A stretch of 64,000 nucleotides of DNA from Nymphaea colorata (GCF_008831285.2 NC_045142.1:10163952-10227951); one strand, 5' to 3'. Positions 12,286 to 25,150 are shown, counted from the stretch's first letter. Translations and numbers: made by a program. Notes: generated by a model not told the origin, from the sequence alone.

Positions 12286-12520
12286 GACAATTTAAGATTG
12301 GTTCTTGAGATTAAAATTTTCCTACAAATTGTTTCCTCAATAAAGTAACATAAATTATTTTGAGAAGAACGTAGAAGAGTTATCTTGTCTTGTCCGCTGC
12401 CCCGTTAAAAATGCAGATATATGGATATAATATAGTTTGGAAAGAATTTCTGCATCATTCCTAACCAAATCAGGCTTAGATGTGAAGAATACCTTCGTTT
12501 TCATCCATTTCCCCTTACGC

Positions 12521-12528
12521 TATAAATA
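12521..12528 (+). promoter_or_regulatory. TATA box of CBSX3
   Basis: TATAAATA followed about 30 bp later by a CT-rich, CACTCACTCTCT-like stretch typical of plant transcription starts. The expected start is near 12552, giving a short 5' UTR exon that ends at the GTGAGC donor at about 12636. Confidence 0.75.
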
Positions 12529-12858
12529 CAACTATTTTCTTGTCAATCCACTCAGTCACTCACTCTCTTCCTCTCTCCCTTGCCCGTGTGCGGAGGGTTT
12601 TGGTTCCTTTGTAACAGATCGCAAGCTGTGATAGAGTGAGCCTCTCCCTCTCTCTCTCTCTCTCTCGCTTGCTCGCTTTCTTTTTTTCTCCTGCGATCCT
12701 GGCTCATTCCTGTATCTCTCTTTGTTGGTTTAGTTGTCTGGATTTCTGAGTTCATGATTCCTTGCACACATAGATTCGTGGAGATCTCGTTAAGCTTTCT
12801 TCCTTATCTTTTGGGTGGTTTTCTTTTTTCTGTTTTTCAGGCAACACGAGAATCCAAG

Positions 12859-15517
12859 ATGCAAGGAGTGATCAGAGCGATGCAGTCCAGCGGAGGCATT
12901 TTCAGGAGCGCCATTCTGAACCATGTTCGACTTGTCCAGACAGCCGTGCGTCCCACCCTCCTCTCCCGGCCGAAATCTTTCACTTCCGCCGCTCGGTTGG
13001 AGGAGCAGGGGTTCGAGAGCACCACCATCGCGGATATTCTGAAAGCGAAGGGAAAGGTTGCCGATGGCTCGTGGCTGTGGTGTACCACCGATGACACCGT
13101 CTATGACGCGGTGAAATCGGTACGAGTTGCGGCCTTGAACGTCGTTGCTGTTCGTTCTTCTGATTATTTTTTGGTGGGCAGACCAAATCAGTGGGATCCG
13201 TTTTGTTGCAGATGACTCAGAACAATGTAGGAGCTCTGGTGGTGGTGAAACCAGGAGAGGAGAACACGATCGCTGGGATTATCACCGAGAGAGGTACTGT
13301 AAATTGCTCTCGGTATGACGCTAGATTTGATTTTTTTCAGTTTGTGAGGTTTCAGTACTTTCTATCGGTTTCAAATTGTCCTTTGAAATAAACCGGTTTA
13401 GTATTATTTTCTACGTCACGGATCTTAAAATCTTTATGTTGGTATTCTATGATATTCTGCTACCAAGAGGCAAAAGATTGATGAGCCACGAATTTTCCAA
13501 TGTTTTTTTAACTGATGGAATCACGACCTTCGGATAATCTGTTCCGAAGCTTAACTGTTGTGATTATTTTATGCAAAATTAGAGGTTTGCTTTTTTCATC
13601 TCTCTCTTTTAGTCATGGACTAGGATTTGAATTTGTTGTCTGGGTTCTTTAGTTTCTTAGTGTTCGCCTGAAATTTGTGTTACCAAATGGTAGACAATCG
13701 AAGCTCCCTCCAATGAGACGAGAAAACCACAAGGAAATCGTAAACAACAAACTCAGGAAGAACCATAAACGATAAGAGGATTTTACGGAATCCAATGGTT
13801 GACACGGGCCACCTGGTGGGAAGAGGAGTTGTGTGTAGCTGTGAACACAGCATGCTATGTTATGTTATTTGAACAACTTGTCATGTGAATAGCCTTAAAA
13901 TAAGGATGTCTCCGCCCCCTAGACAACACAGAGAAGAAATATTCCATTTTTCCCATTAGACAAATATTATAATATTATAGCTAACTGGGAAGAAGTATTA
14001 GAATATTCTGAACTGTGAAATAAAATTAAGAGAAATTAAGGATAAGTGATGCCTGCCAACAGCAAGGGATAACACTCGAGCACTGTAACCAATTCCTGAG
14101 TTTACTTGCAGACTGGGACACTACCAAGTTGTTCTCTCAGAGTTATTTTATTTTTTGTGCCTGACTCTACGGGAATTACCTTTCCCCTTTCTGGAGCTGG
14201 AGGATAGTTGCAGTGCCCATGGAATTCGAAGCTCACTCTCAGTTTGTAGTGTGGCCTAATCATCCAGCTATTTTCTTTCTGTGGTCAACCTTTTATTGAG
14301 GTGTGTAACAGGATAATGGAAAGAATGCTCCCAGTGGAAGCATAACAACTTTGTAGGACTAAAACAATTCTTGTTAAAATGGTTACCGGAGCTTTTGTTT
14401 TTTTCTTTCAAAATGTAAAAACTATGTTAAAATCCAAGTACTTTGGGTTTGTTAGCTCTTCTTGGAGTGAAATCTCCACGTGTATAAGTTTTGGAGGCAA
14501 TTTTTACATAAAAAATGCTTCTATCATGCTTCACAAAATGAGCTCCATATCTTGTAACTTTTAGCCCTTACTGAAGTTTGAACTAGATTAAAATTATGTA
14601 TGGAATCTTCCTACATATGAGGGCCTGACTTTAACTGACCAGTGTTTCCTGCACATTTGGTTGGCAAGTAGATCACTAGTTGTCTCTCTGTTAAACCCTT
14701 TATAACTGTGCATGCATCTAGTCTCTAGAAATATCCTACAGCATGGTTATCTTGAAAATTTCTGCATACTAGCTTTCTTCCAATTGACACTTTCTCAAGA
14801 TGCTTGGATGGATATCAAGACTCGACGAACCATGGCCCAGGGAAACAAGTAATTAGCATTTTCTGGGGCTTACGTTCTTCTATACAGTATTCAAATACAT
14901 GCACTCTTAAGCTTTGTAAGATGATTATGCATTACAAAGTAGCAACCATCAGACTCATATATAATGGGATTTTCCTTGACGTTCATATTGTCTGATTTCT
15001 TATCTCTGTTTTGCTTCCAAACAGATTATCTGCGGAAAATCATTGTGCAGGGTCGCTCATCAAAGTCTACCAAGGTTGGAGACATTATGACTGAAGAGGT
15101 AGGAACATTTTAGAGATCACTGTCCGCTGCCAACTATAGATTGTTTTTACTACTGTCCCAGGAATGGGTGGTGATGGTATTTTTCATTTGAACAGAACAA
15201 GCTTATCACTGTTACCTCTGATACCAAGGTTCTTCGAGCTATGCAGCTGATGACAGGTAAATATTCACTTTTGCAGTTTCCTTTGCAAATGTAGGTTTTA
15301 ATTGACAACTTTGATCAATTAACTTTAATCGGTTAACGAACAATGAATAAAGCATTTGTCCTTTTGTCTAACAGATAATAGGATTAGGCACATCCCTGTG
15401 ATTGATGGGAAGAACATGGTTGGCATGGTCTCCATTGGTGATGTTGTTAGAGCCATCGTGGGTGAGTATCGCGAGGAGCTGGAACGTCTAAATGCATTTA
15501 TTCAAGGTGGTTACTAG
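12859..15517 (+). CDS. CBSX3: CBS-domain protein, mitochondrial, CBSX3 type
   Basis: Coding exons are 12859-13119, 13212-13293, 15025-15098, 15196-15256 and 15375-15517, joined at GT-AG borders with matching phases. They encode 206 aa, the usual length for plant CBSX3. A non-coding exon ends at about 12635, and coding exon 1 begins after TTTTTCAG at 12840, which decides the ATG at 12859. An upstream in-frame Met at 12754 lies in the intron. Residues 1-45 are Arg/Ser-rich and lack acidic residues, fitting a mitochondrial presequence. Two CBS domains follow (about 60-125 and 135-195), with GALVVV, GIITERD, DIMTEE, RHIPVID and GMVSIGDVV blocks. The protein ends in the family-typical FIQGGY. Plant CBSX proteins bind adenosine ligands and modulate mitochondrial thioredoxin o, which is family knowledge. 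Intron 3 is long (1.73 kb). Confidence 0.95.
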
Positions 15518-15731
15518 ATGATGACGAAAAACTGGACGGGGTTTAAATCTTTGCTTTTCGATCTCAGAAAGAACTTTTGTGATCTTAAGCTCAGATTCAC
15601 AGGCAGTGTCCTGGGCTTGTTTGTTCCTACGTTGTAGGTAATAACTAAGACCTGTGGTTGAGTATGTAAATATAGAGTCGTGTCTCTGAGCTCTGCTCTT
15701 CTTAACTCCACTGGCTGCACTGCAGCTGTGT

Positions 15732-15737
15732 AATAAA
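15732..15737 (+). terminator. polyadenylation signal of CBSX3
   Basis: AATAAA 215 bp after the stop codon, followed by T/G-rich sequence. Plant signals vary, so the exact cleavage site is not determined. Confidence 0.55.
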
Positions 15738-15759
15738 ATATGACATGTCTAGGTTTCAA

Positions 15760-17040
15760 GGTTTGTCTGGTTTATATGTTCCTTCTCTCCGTCTCGAGTT
15801 TGCGTCCTCTTGGGTTCTTTGGCTTTCAGGCCGGCCGTGGTATTTGCTCAGTCCATATTAGCCTTCCCACCTGAATCTGTGCAACAGTTCTCAACTGATG
15901 ATCCATTGCAATCCTTGGTAAATATCGAGTGAGCTGATTCAGCCAATTCATTTTTTTTTTCTCGTTCAAGGTTCTAATATGATTGTTAATAAATTATTTA
16001 ATACATATTTTACATATGTATTTTCATATTCAGTAACCGTATTAACTACAAATATATATATGACTCACAAATTTTCGCCTATGTACTATCGTTGCTTTTG
16101 AAGATCAATACCGTATGCAACTCAGACGCATGTATTCTAGTTTTGAAGCATATGAATCATAGAGTATATGTTTGTTATCTATCACTATTAAATCAAATGA
16201 AGGGCCTTGTCTCACCGAATCGCTGAGTTAACTAGCTCTGAGTTACTAAATTTTGATGAAGCTGACTGGCTTTTGGCCTTGAAGTTTATGAACGACAATA
16301 TACTGGAAAAGTCACCATCTTGTTGTTTCCAATGTCAACATGATCAGATGTCCAGATAAATCTATACAGGCAAATGATAAGATTGACAGACGATGCGAGC
16401 GTTATCCATATGGGAATGGAACTGGAAATGGAACTGAGGACAGAACCTCCACCTATCACCAAGAGAGAGGGACAATGTTGTCAAACAGATCCATGTTACC
16501 ACATCTCTGACATGGACAAAGGGCCAAATGGGTGATGTTAGGTGCCACTGTGGCAGATACATGGAGAATGTGGCTAAATGCCATAATTAAAACACGAAAT
16601 AGCTTTCTAACAAAAAAATAAAACTTGTGACATTTTTTTTCCGGGTATCGCCAAATCTCAGGTCACAAGTTGAGAACTTTCGCCTGTTTATTGATGCCTT
16701 GTCAGCCAACCACGAAAGAGTGCCTAGCCGTCAGTGGGTCCTCAAGTTTGGCATTATAAACGCATCCATCTGCACCACCATGTTAAAACCCTGGGCGCCC
16801 ACAGTAAAGCTTACAAGAAACAGGAGCACCTCTAGTGAATCCAACCCAAAACCAGGTGGGCCAGAAAAGATCAGCAAGATGTGTAAATTCGCTCTCCCCA
16901 GATTAAACTACAAACGAGTCTTGGATCAAAGAGTAATAAATATTCGACGTATCTTCTGTAGAAAGTAGAAACATAACAAGTAGGGTCAGAACTGACCGAG
17001 TGTCACATAAAACTCTTCATTTAACGTCCAAATTTACATG
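15760..17040. other. convergent spacer between CBSX3 and LSM6
   Basis: CBSX3 ends from the left and LSM6 from the right, so this region holds both 3' UTRs and about 1 kb of spacer. Open frames at 16362-16562 (-) and 16627-16968 (+) show no family motif or splice support. Nothing else is recognised. Confidence 0.5.
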
Positions 17041-17114
17041 GACCCTGTTACACTGCCAGACAATGAGAGTTCAAACAAGGGGGATTAAATAGAAAGTGGG
17101 AATCCACCATCCGA

Positions 17115-20100
17115 CTATGCTCCATCTGCAAGTGTCCTCTTCGATGTGCTAATATAGAGAACTGCGCACAAGGGAAAAACAAATTTCGTCCGTGAGAAAA
17201 CACATAAATGCAGTTTGCCTGCACTAGGAGATAAAGTAATTTGAATTACCATTGTTTCCTCGGATGAATGCATCGCCGTATTTGTTCTTCAATTGACCAT
17301 TCACGTACTCTTCAGTTTGCTCCATTGCTATATTCATGTATCCATCCAGACAAGCAAGAATTCCTGTAAAAAGATAAACAATCAGTGGAGATAGAGACCA
17401 CAAAAGACAATCGACATAAAATGAATAAAATACATGTTCTACAACGATTTAAGCCAGGTCCGGTATCACATGTAGAACCTCAATTATCTATATACTTGGT
17501 GAAACTTATTATGTAATTGCTCCCCAGTGCTGGGCCAGACGTAACAAACCAAGATGAAGCTGCCTCGTGCAGATCTTTGTGATTTCTCAGCATTAATGCA
17601 ACCAACTTTTGCAATTTACATGCGTTTAAAGGTTTGGCTACAACATTGAATGCACAAAATCACAGAGCCACATACAGAAACAAATAAAAAGGCATCCATT
17701 ATTCTTATCAAATATTTCTTCCTGCATCATGAGTGGTAGGAAGAGGGGACAAGAATAGCTTCCCCATATAGTCCAAAAACATATATAAGTACATAACCAA
17801 AAAAAATTGGAACATCTGACCAAGTTATCATAATCGATTCACGAGCTCAATTGATGAGCCTGCCGATTTGCAGATTTGGCAAAACTGGCTGATTCACAAA
17901 TTCGGCTCAATCTGTTCTGAATTAGTAAAAAAAAGTCAAAAATCATTTTGTAAAAAAAATAAATGAGAAGAATATCGAAAAAAAAAATTAAATTAAAAAA
18001 ATTCATAAAACGTTTTAAAAAATATTTAGAAACTGACATGTTGCACTCCTGAATCAGCCATTGAATTGAATTGGTTCGAATCAATATGATAACAAGGATT
18101 TGACCTAAAGAGCTGTGCTGCACTTTAGGCAAGAATAGATATTTATCATGATGAGAATAATTAGCCGCACATGTTCACTAGATTCAATGTCGAAATAAAT
18201 ACACATAACTTTGCAGGTGAAACTCTTTGATTTTAGAGTTTCGTCCATTACAAGGTTACCAGGAGCAAGGAAAATTTAATGCTAGAGGAGGTGGTAGGAT
18301 TCTTTTTAGGTTCATGCGAAATGAGATTGTGTGCTGATGCATGCTAAATGTTGTCCATATTTGTATTTGAGATTATTCAATTTGCAAAAAATCATATAAA
18401 TAATCAGTGGCATCAGAGAAGGTGATTAGTCTATGATCTATACGTTTAAAGTATAAAAAATAAAAATGATTACAAAAAATCAAATTAGACAAAAAACTAT
18501 AGAATGTAGAATGAATTAATAGACGTATGCTAATTTATTAATTGCAACTATCAAAACCTACACTCTATGTAGATCAATGTTATCCGTATCGTACGATACG
18601 TATCGTATAGGTCTAAAAAACCTATACGATATGCTTACGATACACGCTACGCTCGTGTATCGTAAGCGTATCGCCTGTATCGTACGATACGAGCGATACA
18701 CCCCCGTATCATACGATATGCGAAAAAACACAAAATCCTTTAATTTTTGAAGTTTAAACACTCCTCCCTCTCTTTCTTCTTGTATTTAAAGACTCCAAGA
18801 GACGTGAGAGAGAGAGATTTTACCCATTTTCATAAAAAATAACCGAGGATTCATCGATTTGGGGAGATATTATCATTGAATCATGAAAGATGATAACTAT
18901 ATGTTTTGAACTTATGAAATTGTGATGTAATCTATGTCCTACGACTCCAAATCTTAAGACACTAAGTCCTAAGATTCTATAAAAGTTTCAAGTTTAAAAT
19001 TATGATGGATGCTTATTATGTTATTTTGAATCTCTGTTTTCTTATTTTTGAATGTGTTGTCGATACACATGAATGTTCCTTATGTATGATGATCCTTTTG
19101 ATATTTGAAAACATTTTTCTTGATTTCTGATTTTTTGTTTATTTTTTCAGATTTTTAATGATTTTTCTCTATTTTTTCAAATTTTAAATATTTTTTTCAA
19201 TTAAAAAATTAATTTTACGATACGCTACGTTACGTTTGCGATACGTTACGATATGGCGCATAGGTCTGCCTGACTGATACGCGATACGCTATGCCTTTTA
19301 TAACATTGATGTAGATTATAACTTTAGGAAAACTGCCATAAGCAACATAATCAAAATACCACCCAGGACTAGAAACTTGAAATCCTAACAAAAGGATCCC
19401 CTTTTTTACTAGAAATGCTAAAGACACTGTCAATCTATCTTCTTCTTATATATGTGTTATCGACAGAATAAAAAGTAGAACGAATTAATAAAAGTACGCT
19501 AATTTATTATTTGCAACTATAAAAAACCTACACTCCATATAGATTATAGCTTTAGGAAAACTAACATAAGCAACATAATCAAAATACCAGTATACCACTC
19601 AGAGCTAGAAACTTGAAATCCAAACAAAAGGACTTCTGCTATTTACTAGACATGGCTCCACTTTATTTATGTTCCATAAACAAACATTCCATCATGATCT
19701 CACCTCGAACGTTGATGAAGCCAATTATTTTCAGATAAAATTATGTTTTTGTGTTCACATACTTTTGTTATATGGCAATTGGTTTAACTTCCATTCTAAC
19801 AACAACTAAGGCCAGTTGGAAGTCGTCATAAATATTTATGCACTTACCGTGGTAGGGAGTCAAAAAAATCAAGAACTTGAGCTAATAGAAATATGAAGCA
19901 GATATTGAGTGATGCTGAGGCTCGGATGGTGTTTCAACTTTATGAGGCCAGAGGTTTAACTTGTAAGCTATATAAGCACACCAAAAGTCTTTGTTAAACA
20001 TGAACGCCCATGTTCGTGGCTGTTGGTAGAATTCTTTTGCAAAATGTTATGGAGGAGGCCATAGCACTCAGATTAGCAAATCAGACGTTTTTATAGACCA

Positions 20101-23091
20101 AAAAATAAATAAATTTACTTAAATAATTCAAAAGTACAAAAAATCATGTCATCCTGCATTATTTTGGCAAGGACAGATACGACATGAATTGTCTAAGGCC
20201 AACAAGCACTGATATTAGGTAGATGGATGGATATTAAAAAACTTATTCTCTGTGAATATATAAGTAGTTTTTTTAAAACCCAATCATTTTTACAAGGAAA
20301 GCTCTTCCTGTGAAAAGCCTTCCCAATCCAATATGTGCAGTGATGGGTCCTCAGAATCACCCCTAACAACAAACATCACAGATTTCACTACTGCATGACT
20401 GCCTTCAAGACAAGAACCATGACAGGCAAAATTTGCATCAGAATCTTAAAAACACGTCCCAAACTCTTTTGAAGAGGACTGAAATTAGACACTTCCAGGA
20501 TTGTGCTAGGAATTTATTTAATATGCCCTTTAAGGGAAAAGTATGAGGATGTTTGGGACCCATTCTGCCACTTGAGGAGCAGAATGCATGTGTTCCACCA
20601 GGGTAAAGGTACCCATTCTACCACGTGAGGAGCAGAATGCTTGCATTTTACCATAATGAGGCCTGAACAAGGTACACAGTCATTTTTGATTTTTCACATT
20701 GAAGAACACATAAAATGCATTTTGCTTGTTCAACTAATTGGGTTGAATATCTGAAATCCTTTGATGAGCTTTACATTCCTCAAAATAGGGGTAGTTGCCA
20801 TAGATTGGGTCATCTGTAACCTGAGCAATAACCGATGCTATAACATAAACTACAGTTACACAATCATACATGGAAGATATGATTCACTGACTGACCAAAG
20901 GGAAGGAAGGATTGACTGACTGACTGACTGACTGATAGGGAAGGCAGGCATGACTGGGAGCTGAAAATGTCTGTTTTGAATTATAAATATGTTTCCATTT
21001 GGGTAAAGAGAGAATGCAACAAACGCAAAGAGCCACGTTGTTGGGAATTTATAATCTTTCACATAAAGCAACTAAACTAAAAAAGAAGCCACTCGAGGTG
21101 TATCCACTCTCACTGCTTGGCTCACTTTGTGTGTTGCTTCAAAAATACCATTCTTCAGGTATCTGGGCATAATTTACATTATGATCATTATAGATATTCC
21201 AGGATCTTGTTCAGGCTCATCATATGTTTACAGTGGGATGCATGCCTACTTTACCGCAGCTACTACAGTCATAAGATATATGTTCTCTCAACATATATCA
21301 GTTGAATTGAATGCTCTGTTGACTGGATAGGTGCTTTCAAGTAGCAATAGTGGCCTCTCACCAATGCACTGGATTTTAAACTAGCATTAAACATGAATAC
21401 CCATGCCAATAGAAACAAATACATTTTCAACATGATTCATGCTCCTTTTATGCTCTTTTAGTCGCACTCAATAAATTGAACACAATCAGTCAGCAGTACT
21501 ACTTTTGAAAGAAATGTAATAAAATAGCTTTGTTCTTCTAACACTCAGTAGTATGCTACTCACCTAGAGATGGGGCTTTTGAATCTCAAACCCAACCAGA
21601 TCAAAAAATTTACTCCTCCTCAACATTGAAATAATCTCATGACCAATAGTACTGTCTACCTGTTAATCTTTCAATAAATATTACAAATCCTCCTTGCCTA
21701 TTGACTATGATATAGTTTCAAAATTATATCATAGTAAATATAAATTGTATATTAGTTTAAGGGTGAATGACTATAAGCTAAAATTGGAAAGAAATTTCAC
21801 ATGTCCTAATTTTGCCTAAGTTATGAAGAATTCAGATCAAATTATCAAGACTAGGCAGATGCCCAAGAGTTGGAACAGTACTTGAAATGCCACTCTGTGG
21901 GTGAAAGCTATTTTATAAGGCCAAATGCACCTTACGTTTCCAGGAGATGTCCATAAAAAGACAACTAATTTCTAAGAAAGAAAGAGAGGCCCAGCAAATC
22001 CAAAACTCATAGTATAATATCAAAATTAAGAGAAACCATTCGTACCAGAAAATGATGAAGATAACCATCGTCATGATCAAATGAGCATTACACATATGAA
22101 GCTGGACTAGGTTTATCAGAACAAAGCTGGTGATCAGACATCAGAATTTGTGAAGGCATAAACTTGGAATAAAAAAAACAGACAGTAAAGGGTTCGTGTT
22201 TTGGATGTTATGCAGTATCAGTTTTATCTAAATAATTCATTTAAATTTATGTTCTTCTAGTCATGTTGCCCTTCGCACAACAACTCACAGTTTTCATATT
22301 CTGCTTGCATGTTAGCATACTAATGCAATATATTTGTCTCATAGAAACTTATAATAGAAAATATGAAATCCTTCTGTAGCATTGGCATTCAAGACGCCCA
22401 TCTGATTTCACATCAAACATATGCTCACTGACGGCGTTCATATTGCGTAGGGAACAAGAGGCACCAAAATAAATTTAAAAATCCTCATATGGAAAAACAT
22501 GAAATGTTAACATTATTCTTTCTTAGTTTGGATATCATGTGAAAAAAGCTGCAAAAATAAGTCCTCGAGCAGAGAAGAACGATTTAGATGTCGCAATATG
22601 GATAAGAATCTCCCTCTCTATATTTATATACCAAGGTAGAATTCCAGTGTTAAGCTAAAATCCTAAAACATGAGCAGAAACATACAAATAATCACTATCA
22701 AGTAAGCGATGGTTGAATCTGAAGTGCATAAGTAGCAATGCACATACGACACGACTACTGCCGGCCTATACACAGGTTAAGAGCGCATCGCACAGTACGC
22801 GTAGGATGAGTAAATATGATCCATAGACAACGAATTGTCCCCAATTGAAAAGGTCTTCTCCTTTATCCACATTAACATCGATTCACTAGCAGACTCCTAT
22901 GCACCCCCTACCAAACACTTCATCCTGATCTCAGAAACCCTAAACCCTAGCGAGCGCAGCTGGCTAGTATGCGTCTACTACCCAGACACTCTGAAACCCT
23001 AGAAATAGAAACGATAAAAAAGAAAACATCGCACTTCCCGTGAAATCTTCTCAGGAACCGATTAAGGGGGAAAAGGACCAGAAAGAAAGGG

Positions 23092-23123
<32 letters not shown>

Positions 23124-23236
23124 CCTCTATAGTCGACGCCGGAGTTAAGCTTGACGACAACGGGTCGCCCGCGGATGGACTTGAGGAAATCCGCCGGAGT
23201 CTTCGCCGTGCCGGTGGTTCCGCCGCCGCTGCTCAT
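17115..23236 (-). CDS. LSM6: U6 snRNA-associated Sm-like protein LSm6
   Basis: Coding exons on the minus strand are 23236-23125, 17363-17250 and 17161-17115. GT-AG borders and phases match, giving 90 aa. The Sm fold is complete. The Sm1 motif spans exons 1-2 (KSIRGRPVVVKLNSGVDYRG, then CLDGYMN), and Sm2 is IRGNNVLYIST across exons 2-3. LSm6 is a ring subunit of both the nuclear LSm2-8 complex, which binds the U-tail of U6 snRNA for splicing, and the cytoplasmic LSm1-7 complex, which promotes decapping of mRNA. The first intron is 5.76 kb, about twenty times the coding length, and contains a MITE and a local tandem duplication. A telo-box lies 175 bp inside it. The start ATG at 23236 begins the family-typical MSSGGG. 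The upstream spacer to the ORC1-derived duplication is only about 260 bp. Confidence 0.95.
18505..19655. repeat. tandem duplication in LSM6 intron 1, one arm split by a MITE
   Basis: Arm 1 is 18505-18574 plus about 19309-19425; arm 2 is about 19462-19655. Shared blocks in order are 'GAATTAATA', 'CGCTAATTTATTA' or 'TGCTAATTTATTA', 'TTGCAACTAT', 'ACCTACACTC', 'GATTATA', 'CTTTAGGAAAACT', 'AAGCAACATAATCAAAATACCA' and 'CTAGAAACTTGAAATCC'. Arm 2 has no insertion at the position where arm 1 holds the MITE. Confidence 0.85.
18575..19308. mobile_element. MITE (734 bp) with perfect 8-bp target duplication
   Basis: The ends are CAATGTTAT and ATAACATTG, and the flanks are ATGTAGAT at 18567-18574 and 19309-19316 (8 of 8). 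Subterminal regions are dense in the word CGTATCGTACGATACG and its reverse complement, giving strong hairpin potential. An eight-base duplication and short inverted repeats fit a hAT-type non-autonomous element. The middle is AT-rich and non-coding. Confidence 0.85.
20530..20665. repeat. short tandem duplication in LSM6 intron 1
   Basis: Two copies of a block reading 'ACCCATTCT(G/A)CCAC(T/G)TGAGGAGCAGAATGC', spaced about 60 bp apart. A 'GACTGACTGACTGACTGA' run lies further on at about 20910-20935. Confidence 0.75.
22935..22949 (+). promoter_or_regulatory. telo-box in LSM6 intron 1
   Basis: AAACCCTAAACCCTA, two abutting telomere-like units, with another GAAACCCTAG at about 22991-23000. Telo-boxes near the 5' ends of plant genes for translation and growth functions enhance expression in cycling cells. 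Here the motif is about 175 bp inside intron 1 rather than upstream, so its role is inferred. Confidence 0.55.
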
Positions 23237-24215
23237 TTCGTCTCAACCTTTCCGAAACGACCAGCCGTTACCGCAGAGGAAAATTGGCGCCCTTTCCTCT
23301 GTTCCGATGAAATTTCTACAGGCGCAAAACGGGAAGAAATTTCACTTAGGTGCCAGCTATTTGCTTCTCAACCCAGAAAGGATCTTAAGTTCTGATTTCC
23401 CTAATCCGGAAAGTGCTCATGCTAAACTTTAACTAACTTAATATATATATATATATTAAATAATATAAAAATATGCCGATTCATTATTTTGTTATCATAT
23501 ATTATCAACTTGTAACTTTAAATTATTTATTCGAAGAAAAACTAATAATTGGAAAGTTTTTTTTTTTGTGAACTAGTAGTTTTACAAGGAACATCTTGTC
23601 TTCCGAAGAATAGTCCTGTATCGAAATTTGTCAGAAAACACTAATTTTTTAAATAGTAGAAGTGGAAACCCCGTCCAACTTTTGGGACACGGGATGGAGA
23701 CTGTGTGCTGGTCACTTAAATCTTTCGACTGAGGAAAGTCCCCGGGCCACTTCTGCAGAAATTGCGGCCTTGGAACAAGGGACTGCCGTGGTGTTCCGTC
23801 GCCCTCCCAGTCCAGGGACAGGCAGAGACGTGCGTGGAGCCTGGGTTTGTGACGGATCCTCCCGGGCAATAATTTGGCTGTTCTACAGTTATACCACTCG
23901 GTCTAACATCGTCAGACTAACTAAACGGGGCTTACGCTCCCGTGATCCCTTTCTCTTTTTTCCATTTTACGTTCCTTCGGTCTCTCAATCCAGATCGTAA
24001 GTTTGGTAGGGCTGCAATCCTACACAGTGCCACCGACGGCCTCTGAGAGTGGTGGGGTATGGTGGGAGCGAGGGAGAGAGAGATGGGTCTCAGGCGACCC
24101 CGACTTTTGCGTTTTCTTTTACCCCAAATTGTTCTTTAACAAAGGCCATCCGACTTAAGCACATCGAATTGCTTTGTCGTACCGGGTACAATGAAGTCCT
24201 AGCCTAAGGAGAGAG

Positions 24216-24244
24216 ATTTTCACACACACACATATATATATAGA

Positions 24245-24309
<65 letters not shown>

Positions 24310-24312
24310 GCT
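24216..24312. repeat. (CA)(TA)(GA) compound microsatellite
   Basis: Runs of CA, TA and GA in series. The right duplication copy has the corresponding shorter run at about 38121-38186, so the tract predates the duplication and has changed length since. Confidence 0.9.
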
Positions 24313-24554
24313 CTGAAACTGTAGCAGTCATCGATGCCCAAAAGGAATTCCGTCAATCATTCTTTCAGCTCTCTTCAGGAAACAGTTCAAAAATTCAATG
24401 GTAAAAGGCAACAATGATGAACAACTAATAGAAGGTAATCCAACTGATGAGACATACCGTCAACATTTCCAAATAAACATAAGTTATCAAGACAAATGAA
24501 AACAGTTTCTAAACATATTCAATGATACATTCTCTTTGTTTTTCCATTTGGTTG

Positions 24555-25150
24555 TTAGAAGTACTTGTGCACCCAAGGGAGCTCTGAACAGTCCTTCAGC
24601 GCAAACGCAACATCATCGCTGATACAGAAAGGCAGAAGAATATTAGATAGGGTGGCATCAGTAAACCAGCTACATGACACAGCTAAACATTTTTGCATGC
24701 TTAAGTGACCTTCCTTCTATGGCTCCCAAAGACTCTAAAATTTGTTACCAAGATTCCAACAGTTTAAAATTATTGCTTGATGATTTTTAACCACCAACGG
24801 ATTGAAGTTACAGCACTTTTGATGATTTTTAACTACTAACTGATTGAAGTTAGAGCACTTGGAGATGTTGATGCAAGCAGAATTCCAACCTTGAATGCTC
24901 TCTATTGATATAATAATCAAATAGCAGATCTTAGTATCTGTGTTTACAGCTTTGTTTTGCTTGTAAACATTGAATGACATGTTTTTCTCCATAACTCAAC
25001 GAAATGTTACTTCAATACATGCAAGCTCAAACTACGTAAACCTTGTTTATCTGAGAGAGAACAATGATCTCACCTTGGAAAAGCTGCAGTTTCTGTAAAC
25101 TACGTGGATAACCCACTTCACAAAGTATTATGTGACATTCGCCAAGCTTG
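24555..25150 (-). pseudogene. decayed duplicate of the last two ORC1 exons
   Basis: Minus-strand sequence matching ORC1 exon 15 (about 25150-25074) and exon 16 (24618-24555). Relative to the working exons at 38925-38842 and 38493-38430, it has lost about 13 bp that removes the intron 14 splice acceptor and the start of exon 15. A separate 4-bp deletion inside exon 15 shifts the frame. The terminal exon itself is still open and ends at an equivalent stop. No other ORC1 exons are present to its right, where viral sequence begins at about 25440. It cannot make an ORC1 C-terminus by itself. Confidence 0.88.
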
